Notes under the pieces: model-generated
The model's input: the letters and a program-made list of their open reading frames with translations, nothing else
The model's database searches: none
Told to the model about the DNA's origin: nothing
Translations under genes and position numbers: made by a program
DNA from: UMGS621 sp964468815
GTDB lineage: Bacteria; Bacillota; Clostridia; Christensenellales; Borkfalkiaceae
Direction: 5' to 3'
Length of the DNA: 29,291 nt
NCBI GenBank assembly: GCA_964468815.1
Contig: CAYXWN010000024.1
Coordinates: 1-29,291, forward strand
Shown: positions 1 through 5,327 of the stretch, piece by piece
Layout: the number at the start of each line of letters is the position of its first letter
How positions within the stretch are numbered: the first letter of the stretch is position 1

Positions 1-34
1 AGTCACGCGCATTCGACCGCTCTGCCATCTCTCC
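1..34 (-). tRNA. tRNA-Ser, 5' part only (cut by window edge)
   Basis: On the minus strand the sequence starts GGAGAGA (7-base acceptor arm, 34 down to 28), then T8 and G9, a D arm GCA...TGC with the AGCGGTCGAA loop, and the 5' half of the anticodon stem. The GGAGAGATGGCAGAGCGGT start is typical of bacterial tRNA-Ser. The anticodon, variable arm and 3' half lie beyond the left edge, so the isoacceptor cannot be read. A consensus promoter sits just upstream. Confidence 0.85.
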
Positions 35-44
35 GTGCTTATTT

Positions 45-73
45 ATTAAACCAAATTTACGGTTTTTTGTCAA
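45..73 (-). promoter_or_regulatory. Sigma-A promoter of the tRNA-Ser gene
   Basis: Minus strand: -35 TTGACA (73-68), 17-base spacer, -10 TTTAAT (50-45), ending about 10 bases before the first base of the tRNA. No clear intrinsic terminator is visible between the AraC gene end (113) and this promoter, so read-through from the AraC gene into the tRNA is possible. Confidence 0.75.
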
Positions 74-112
74 GTAAACACAGTGGTCTTTTCAAAAAAA
101 TATTTTTCTTTT

Positions 113-997
113 TTATTCGATTAGGTTTTGAAGTTTTGTCGATCGCATATATTCGGTCGGCGTAAGATTAGTTTCGTCCTTAAAACATTTGCAAAAATAA
201 TGGACGCTTCCGAAATTTAACAGTTCTGCGGTTTCTGTTGCCGTTTTTCCTTCGGAAAGCAATTTTTTTGCTTCTTCCAATTTTAGGAGATTATAGTATT
301 TTTTTATAGAAATTCCTTTTTTATCGCGGAAAATCCGTTGCAGATAAGCCTTTGAAAAATAAAGTTTTTCAGAAAGCGTTTCCAGAGAAAGAGAGGAGAA
401 GACCGCGTTTTGTAAAATCGTACAGATATTAGATACGATTTGATTTTCGTTTTTGCCTTGAGCTGTCGTGTTGTCGTAGAGAAGCGTTTTGTCCGAATTC
501 CTGCGAAAAAGGGAGATCAAAAGAATTTCGGTGAGATTTTTGATCATTTGCTCACCACCCACGATTCCGTTTGTCGCCTTTGTCATGTTCATTAAATAAA
601 TATCGTTCAGACGGTCGGAAAAAGTTCTGCTTCCTTCTTTTACGATTTGTTCCAGAATATTCCGTTCATACTCGTTTACGGAAAAGATTTTATCGCGGAA
701 GAACTGCATACTTTTTCCCTTACAAGTGAAAGATAAAATAATGGAATTGGCGAATTTATCGTGCGTCAATATATTGTGAAATTCGTTCGGTTTGTGAAAG
801 ACGATTTCGCCTTGTTTTAAGCGGAGTGTTTTTTCGCCTGCGACGATATCCGCCTCGCCGCCGTCGATATATACAAGTTCCCAAAAATCGTGCGATTCTC
901 CCGGACCGGTAAAATGTTTGGCGTATTTAAAATAGTGGATCGTATAAATTTCATGTACGTTAAACAGGGAATTTAAACGATTGGCTTCGTAGTTCAT
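113..997 (-). CDS. AraC-family transcriptional regulator
   Basis: This 294-residue protein has the two-domain AraC layout. The N-terminal half is a cupin-like sensor (for example HDFWELVYIDGGEADI and LKQGEIVFHKPNEFHNI, the usual beta-barrel ligand pocket pattern). The last ~100 residues hold the double helix-turn-helix (LETLSEKLYFSKAYLQRIF and AELLNFGSVHYFCKCFK, then LTPTEYM). It is divergent from the ROK/PIG-L/SIS operon, with 176 bases between the start codons, so it most likely senses an amino sugar or derivative and activates that operon; this is inference from position. The start ATG (997-995) has no Shine-Dalgarno sequence and lies where transcription should begin, so the mRNA may be leaderless. 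The ligand cannot be told from sequence. Confidence 0.9.
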   Translation of the reverse strand: MNYEANRLNSLFNVHEIYTIHYFKYAKHFTGPGESHDFWELVYIDGGEADIVAGEKTLRLKQGEIVFHKPNEFHNILTHDKFANSIILSFTCKGKSMQFFRDKIFSVNEYERNILEQIVKEGSRTFSDRLNDIYLMNMTKATNGIVGGEQMIKNLTEILLISLFRRNSDKTLLYDNTTAQGKNENQIVSNICTILQNAVFSSLSLETLSEKLYFSKAYLQRIFRDKKGISIKKYYNLLKLEEAKKLLSEGKTATETAELLNFGSVHYFCKCFKDETNLTPTEYMRSTKLQNLIE

Positions 998-1003
998 AAC
1001 AAA

Positions 1004-1032
1004 ATTATAACAAATAATATCGGATTTGTCTA
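1004..1032 (-). promoter_or_regulatory. Promoter of the AraC gene (leaderless geometry)
   Basis: Minus strand: -35 TAGACA (1032-1027), 17-base spacer, perfect -10 TATAAT (1009-1004). The expected +1, seven bases after the -10, is base 997, the A of the ATG. A second TATAAT-like string further upstream lacks a -35. Confidence 0.55.
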
Positions 1033-1091
1033 TTATATAATGTTAGGTTTTTCTTTTATAATTAAAAAAAGAAAAATAGACGAAAGTATCT

Positions 1092-1150
1092 TTTTTTGTA
1101 CAAACTGTGTGCTTTTTTGCAAATTCAAGGTCGTTGCCGTGTGGTATAAT
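1092..1150 (+). promoter_or_regulatory. Promoter of the amino-sugar operon with AraC-type direct repeats
   Basis: A perfect -10 TATAAT is at 1145-1150 but there is no good -35 at the right distance, as expected for an activator-dependent promoter. Two related direct half-sites, TTTTTTGTACAAA (1092-1104) and TTTTTTGCAAATT (1113-1125), start exactly 21 bases apart, two helical turns, which is the classic spacing for an AraC-family dimer. The downstream one covers the -35 position. Which protein binds here is inference. Confidence 0.55.
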
Positions 1151-1173
1151 GAAACTAGATAGGAGGAACCGTT

Positions 1174-2508
1174 ATGAAATTTCAACCATTGATTGATCAA
1201 AATTTTAAACCGTTGAGTTTGGAACTTGTTGCTTTTCGCGAAAAAGCGCGTTCATTCGTGACCGTCGTAATAGAAGATCCGGACGGGTATAATTTTACAT
1301 ACCGTCTGCCGATTACGGGGGAATTCGAGCAAGATTATCCCATTGTCGAGCGGATTGTAAAGAGTCTCTTGTGGGTGGTCGGCGGAAATCGGATTTACTT
1401 TGCAGGAAGCGAATTACTGTTAGCACGGTTAAAGAAAGATTATTCGTTACAAGGTGCTCGCGCATTTGACGTTGCGTTTATGGAACGTGTATACGAGCAG
1501 AATTTTGAAATTATCGACTGCACGGATGATACGTTGCCGAAGCCGAATCTCCGCTCTCTTGCAGTGGGGAATGCTCTGAATGGTTGTCGAATCGGCTTTG
1601 ATGCCGGCGGAAGCGATCGTAAGGTTTCCGCGGTGAAAGACGGAGAAGTTCTTTACAGCGAAGAGGTGGAATGGCTTCCGAAGATCAGCAAAGATTGGCG
1701 TTATCAATATGACGGAATCTTGACGGCAATGAAGACTGCTGCTGCAAAACTCCCTCGCGTAGACGCGATCGGCGTATCCAGCGCTGGAATTTACCGCAAT
1801 AATAAAGTTATGGTGGCGAGCCTTTTTAATCAAATTCCGATAGACGATTTTAATTTACACGTTAAAAATATCTATTTGGATATCGCGGCTGAGATCGGTG
1901 CGCCGGTTGTCGTTGCAAACGACGGTGACGTTACCGCATTGGCAGGTAGTTTAGAAAGCGAGTCGGGGGAACTTCTCGGGATTGCGATGGGAACGTCCGA
2001 GGCGGCAGGCTACGTCGATCGGGATAAGCATTTGAACGGTTGGCTGAGCGAACTTGCATTCGTGCCTGTCGATTTGAATTCTGACGCAATGGAAGACGAA
2101 TGGAGCGGCGACGTCGGGTGCGGTGTGAAATATTTTTCGCAGGACGGCGTGATTAAACTTGCAGAACTTGCCGGATATCGTTTTGAGGCGGACTTGACAC
2201 CTGCGCAGAAATTAAAGGTGGTACAACGCATGATGGAAGAGAGGAATCCGCTTGCGGAGAAGATCTATCACGATATCGGCGTTTATCTCGGCTATGCGAT
2301 TCCGTATTATGCGGAGTTTTACTCGATTAAAGAAGTTTTGTTATTGGGGCGCGTGACATCCGGAAAGGGCGGCGAGTATGCGATTTCAGTTGCTCAACGT
2401 ATCTTAAAAGAAGAATTTCATTCTTCGATTATAATAAAAATGCCGGATGAAAAGCAACGTCGGTTGGGACAATCGATTGCTGCGGCGATGCTTCCGGAAA
2501 TACGGTAA
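1174..2508 (+). CDS. ROK-family sugar (amino-sugar) kinase with N-terminal extension
   Basis: The protein has 444 residues; ROK kinases are usually ~300. Residues ~138-444 carry the ROK/actin-like ATPase fold: phosphate loop IGFDAGGSDRK (140-150), IGVSSAGI (199-206), the catalytic Asp in VVANDGDVTALAG (D250), and IAMGTSEAAG (270-279). The usual ROK zinc motif CxCGxxGCxE is not seen. Residues 1-137 are an extra domain that I do not recognise. AGGAGG at 1161-1166 supports the ATG at 1174. It is the first gene of an operon with a PIG-L deacetylase (14-base gap) and a SIS protein, so the likely substrate is a sugar with a free or acetylated amino group such as glucosamine. The fold is confident; the substrate is inference. 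Confidence 0.8.
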   Translation: MKFQPLIDQNFKPLSLELVAFREKARSFVTVVIEDPDGYNFTYRLPITGEFEQDYPIVERIVKSLLWVVGGNRIYFAGSELLLARLKKDYSLQGARAFDVAFMERVYEQNFEIIDCTDDTLPKPNLRSLAVGNALNGCRIGFDAGGSDRKVSAVKDGEVLYSEEVEWLPKISKDWRYQYDGILTAMKTAAAKLPRVDAIGVSSAGIYRNNKVMVASLFNQIPIDDFNLHVKNIYLDIAAEIGAPVVVANDGDVTALAGSLESESGELLGIAMGTSEAAGYVDRDKHLNGWLSELAFVPVDLNSDAMEDEWSGDVGCGVKYFSQDGVIKLAELAGYRFEADLTPAQKLKVVQRMMEERNPLAEKIYHDIGVYLGYAIPYYAEFYSIKEVLLLGRVTSGKGGEYAISVAQRILKEEFHSSIIIKMPDEKQRRLGQSIAAAMLPEIR

Positions 2509-2522
2509 AAGGAGAAAAAACA

Positions 2523-3377
2523 ATGGAACTTACAAACAAAAACGCAGTATTGTTTATTCCCGACGGGGAACGGGAAGAAGCAGCACTTTCTCGTACGACA
2601 CATATGGCGATCAGTGCGCATCAAGACGATATCGAATTGATGGCGTATTATCCGATCATAGAGTGCTTCGGAAAGAAAGATCAATGGTTTTGCGGTGTCG
2701 TTACGACGGACGGCGCAGGAAGTCCGCGTAACGGCTTGTATGCCGATTATACGGATGAGGATATGAAAGATATTCGTATTATTGAGCAGAAAAAAGCAGC
2801 GTATGTCGGAGAGTATGGCGGTCAATTTTTGTTGGGATATCCTTCCAAACAGGCGAAAGATCCGAATGACGAGGCGATTATCGAGGAATTTGTTCGCATT
2901 TTGAAGGCTGCTAAACCGAAATATCTTTATACGCATAATTTGGCGGATAAGCACGACACGCACCTCGGGACGGCGGCAAAGGTTGTTGCTGCGGTTCGTC
3001 GGTTGAAGAAAGAAGATCGTCCCGAAAAGTTGTATGGTTGCGAGGTTTGGAGAGATCTCGATTGGATGTCGGATGACGAAAAGGTTTATTTCGACGTCAG
3101 CGGACACCCCAATATCGCAATGAGTTTGGTCGGGGTTTTCGATAGTCAGATTTTAGGCGGTAAGCGTTACGATCTCGCGGCTGAGGGGCGCAGAATTGCA
3201 AATGCAACGTATTCTGCAAGCCATGATTGCGATATTTCGACAGGCATGAGTTATGCGATGGATTTAACGCCGTTAATCGAGGACGATACTTTGTCTGTGG
3301 AAGATTACGTAACGGGTTATATTCAGAGATTCCAAAATTCCGTAGCGGAAAAAATACGGCATTTTTATAAAAAGTAA
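2523..3377 (+). CDS. PIG-L/LmbE-family N-acetyl sugar deacetylase
   Basis: The protein has 284 residues. The PIG-L zinc signature is present near the N-terminus as ISAHQDDIELM (H33, D35, D36; the family usually has AHPDD, here Gln replaces Pro), and the third metal ligand region is THNLADKHDTHLGTA (H144, H147). The family removes acetyl groups from GlcNAc-containing substrates (MshB, BshB, diacetylchitobiose deacetylase). No signal peptide is seen, so it should act in the cytoplasm. It lies between an upstream ROK kinase and a downstream SIS protein (12-base gap), which points to catabolism of N-acetylhexosamines rather than thiol cofactor synthesis. GGAGAAAAAACA precedes the ATG. Whether it acts on the monosaccharide, a disaccharide or the phosphate is unknown. 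Confidence 0.85.
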   Translation: MELTNKNAVLFIPDGEREEAALSRTTHMAISAHQDDIELMAYYPIIECFGKKDQWFCGVVTTDGAGSPRNGLYADYTDEDMKDIRIIEQKKAAYVGEYGGQFLLGYPSKQAKDPNDEAIIEEFVRILKAAKPKYLYTHNLADKHDTHLGTAAKVVAAVRRLKKEDRPEKLYGCEVWRDLDWMSDDEKVYFDVSGHPNIAMSLVGVFDSQILGGKRYDLAAEGRRIANATYSASHDCDISTGMSYAMDLTPLIEDDTLSVEDYVTGYIQRFQNSVAEKIRHFYKK

Positions 3378-3389
3378 GGGGGTAATCGA

Positions 3390-4463
3390 ATGATTTACAG
3401 CGATACGTTAATGTGGAAAGAACTTAACGAGTACGAAACGGTTTTCCGTAATGCGGAAAAGAATGAAAAAAAATGGGCTGAAGTCGCGGCGGAAATCGAG
3501 CGTCGCGGACTGACCAACTTTGTCGGTGCGGCGCGCGGAACAAGTGATCATGCGCTGGTCTTTTTCAAATATTTGGCTGAAATTTTTACGCCTTTTACGG
3601 TTGGACTTGCTGCGTGCAGTACGCTTACCAAATATGGTGGCGCTGCGAATTATGGCAAATCCGTTGTGCTTGGCGTTAGTCAAAGCGGGCGGGCTGCGGA
3701 CGTTTTAGCGATTGTAAATCGTGCGAAAGCAGACGGCGGACTGACGATTGCGCTCACGAACGATGAGGAAAGCCCTCTTGCGAAAGCGGCAGATTTTCAT
3801 TTCTGCCTTGCCGCAGGTGCGGAAAAGAGCGTTGCCGCGACCAAGACGTTTACCGCTCAATGCTATCTTTTGCTACAATTTGTTGCCGCGTTGAGTAAAA
3901 ACGAGGTGCTTGTCAATGCTTTGGCGCGGATTCCGTCCTTGGCGGAACAGAGTCGTACTTCGTTGGAGAAAATATCCGATGAATTAAGCGATCGGCTAAC
4001 GGGCGGAAAAGACGGATTTTTGCTTGCGCGCGGCATTTCTTACGCGCTTGCGTTAGAGGGGGCGTTAAAATTGCAAGAAACTTCTTATATGAGAATGAAA
4101 GGCTATGCGGATAGCGATTTCTTGCACGGACCTATGGCAATGATCGATCAAGGAACAAAAGTAATTGCGTTTGCGCCTGCGATCGGTTTTGTGCAAGCAG
4201 ATGCGGAATCCGAGCGTAGAGAAGAACTTGCGGAACTTTATTCCAAACTGAAAAATCAAGGGGCGGATCTTGAAATCGTCACGACGTCCGGCGAGTATGC
4301 GCCGTTCGGAAAGATCCATCTTTTAGAGGGTGGGGAAAACGAGGTTGAAACGTTTTTCGTTCTTGCCTTGTTGTTGCAGATGACGGCTTGCAAGACTGCT
4401 TGTAAAAAGGGCGGCAATCCGGATTCTCCTCGCGCACTCAATAAAGTAACGGTTACAAAATAA
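3390..4463 (+). CDS. SIS-domain amino-sugar phosphate deaminase/isomerase (NagB-II/AgaS-like)
   Basis: The 357-residue protein has two SIS domains and resembles the isomerase half of GlmS without the glutaminase half. Visible motifs are ARGTSDHA (48-55), GVSQSGRAADV (95-105), SVAATKTFTAQ (147-157), ALEGALKLQETSY (221-233) and DFLHGPM (243-249, H246). In the GlmS active-site stretch AEAYAAGELKHGP the matching residues here are MKGYADSDFLHGP, so one GlmS glutamate is replaced by Lys; the F-x-HGP form is typical of SIS deaminases such as NagB-II and FrlB. With no ammonia-supplying domain, a catabolic deaminase (GlcN-6-P to Fru-6-P plus ammonia, or a close analogue) is the best reading. It is the last gene of the operon and is followed at once by a strong terminator. 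Confidence 0.8.
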   Translation: MIYSDTLMWKELNEYETVFRNAEKNEKKWAEVAAEIERRGLTNFVGAARGTSDHALVFFKYLAEIFTPFTVGLAACSTLTKYGGAANYGKSVVLGVSQSGRAADVLAIVNRAKADGGLTIALTNDEESPLAKAADFHFCLAAGAEKSVAATKTFTAQCYLLLQFVAALSKNEVLVNALARIPSLAEQSRTSLEKISDELSDRLTGGKDGFLLARGISYALALEGALKLQETSYMRMKGYADSDFLHGPMAMIDQGTKVIAFAPAIGFVQADAESERREELAELYSKLKNQGADLEIVTTSGEYAPFGKIHLLEGGENEVETFFVLALLLQMTACKTACKKGGNPDSPRALNKVTVTK

Positions 4464-4464
4464 A

Positions 4465-4489
4465 AAAAGCCGCCCGTCGGGCGGCTTTT
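4465..4489 (+). terminator. Intrinsic terminator of the amino-sugar operon
   Basis: An 11-base perfect inverted repeat, AAAAGCCGCCC (4465-4475) and GGGCGGCTTTT (4479-4489), has a 3-base loop and U-rich 3' side. It starts two bases after the SIS stop codon. The A/T arms could also allow it to work on the minus strand. Confidence 0.9.
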
Positions 4490-4501
4490 CCTTTCATTTG
4501 C

Positions 4502-4530
4502 TGGACAAATCGCTAAAAATTCGGTATGAT
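4502..4530 (+). promoter_or_regulatory. Promoter of the dUTPase gene (leaderless geometry)
   Basis: -35 TGGACA (4502-4507), 17-base spacer, -10 TATGAT (4525-4530). The expected +1 is base 4537, which is the A of the dUTPase ATG, and no Shine-Dalgarno sequence exists. Confidence 0.65.
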
Positions 4531-4536
4531 AAAAAT

Positions 4537-5046
4537 ATGGAAAAAGTAGCAAAATTTGAAAAAGTCAGTGAAGAACAGTTTGTCGAGGGGTATCTCGATT
4601 GCTTTCATGCGTCAAAAGAGAATGCGTTGGAGGCATATCGCGCGATTAAATTGCCGTGCCGCGCCACGAGCGGAAGTGCCGGGTACGATTTCTTTTCTAC
4701 CGCAAAAATCATATTAGAGCCGGGGAAAACGGCGAAAATTCCGACGGGAATCCGTGCACGGATTCGGGACGGTTGGGTGCTCGCGTTATTTCCGCGGAGC
4801 GGATTGGGATTTCGTTATCGTCTGCAATTGAATAATACGGTCGGAATTATTGATTCGGATTACTATCAGTCGGATAACGAGGGGCATATTTTTGTCAAAA
4901 TTACCAACGACGGCAGAGAGGGAAAAACGTTGGAAATTCCCTTAGGGGGAGGCTTTGCGCAGGGGATCTTTTTTCCGTTCGGTATCACCGAGGACGATGA
5001 ATCGTTCGGCGTGAGGAACGGCGGATTCGGCAGTACGGGGAAGTGA
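4537..5046 (+). CDS. dut: dUTP diphosphatase (dUTPase)
   Basis: The 169-residue protein hydrolyses dUTP to dUMP and pyrophosphate. The trimeric dUTPase motifs appear in order: SAGYDFFS (motif I), PRSGLG (II), GIIDSDYYQ with NEGHI (III), FAQGIFFPF (IV) and the C-terminal GGFGSTGK (V, the flexible P-loop-like arm). The N-terminal ~40 residues (MEKVAKFEKVS...) match the longer N-terminus I remember for Firmicute members of the family. I prefer ATG 4537 over an upstream in-frame TTG at 4498, because 4498 lies inside the -35 region of the promoter. The gene stands alone between a terminator and the next promoter. The promoter position implies a leaderless mRNA. Confidence 0.93.
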   Translation: MEKVAKFEKVSEEQFVEGYLDCFHASKENALEAYRAIKLPCRATSGSAGYDFFSTAKIILEPGKTAKIPTGIRARIRDGWVLALFPRSGLGFRYRLQLNNTVGIIDSDYYQSDNEGHIFVKITNDGREGKTLEIPLGGGFAQGIFFPFGITEDDESFGVRNGGFGSTGK

Positions 5047-5063
5047 AAAAACGATCAAAAGGG

Positions 5064-5092
5064 TTGACAAATCGAGGCAACCTTGGTATAAT
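5064..5092 (+). promoter_or_regulatory. Consensus promoter upstream of the riboswitch
   Basis: Perfect -35 TTGACA (5064-5069), 17-base spacer, perfect -10 TATAAT (5087-5092). Transcription should start near 5099, leaving a ~230-base leader that contains the riboswitch and its terminator. Confidence 0.85.
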
Positions 5093-5099
5093 AAAGAAA

Positions 5100-5270
5100 A
5101 AGATCGCTTGTTAGTAGGTGTTTCGGCGTGCCGCTTTTCGATGGCGTTGTGAAAAACGCAATCGAAAAAGGACGAAAACGCTTATTTGAATAAGGGGAGT
5201 AGCAGGAGCGCGTTTTACGCTCGTTATATTCGTCATCTCAACGTAACGTTCGGATATAACAGTCGAAAGA
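5100..5270 (+). ncRNA. yybP-ykoY (Mn2+-sensing) riboswitch
   Basis: The leader holds the family's hallmark loop GGGGAGTAGC (5194-5203), directly followed by a hairpin GAGCG (5206-5210)/CGCTC (5218-5222). Next is a second helix GTTATATTCG (5223-5232) pairing with CGGATATAAC (5251-5260) around a conserved-looking loop starting TCATCTCAACG. An extra variable stem-loop region (about 5105-5190) precedes the core. The family binds Mn2+ and usually controls Mn2+ exporters or cation P-type ATPases, which matches the gene behind it. Outer boundaries are approximate because I could not fold it with a model. Confidence 0.82.
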
Positions 5271-5275
5271 TTTGC

Positions 5276-5307
5276 AAGACCTTATGCCCAACGCATAGGG
5301 TCTTTTT
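5276..5307 (+). terminator. Riboswitch expression-platform terminator
   Basis: AAGACCTTATGC (5276-5287) pairs with GCATAGGGTCTT (5293-5304), 12 pairs with one G-U, loop CCAAC, then a T run to 5307. It lies between the aptamer and the ribosome site GGAAGGAGG of the ATPase gene, so the switch most likely works by transcription attenuation. Confidence 0.88.
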
Positions 5308-5327
5308 AATTTGGAAGGAGGTTCGGT

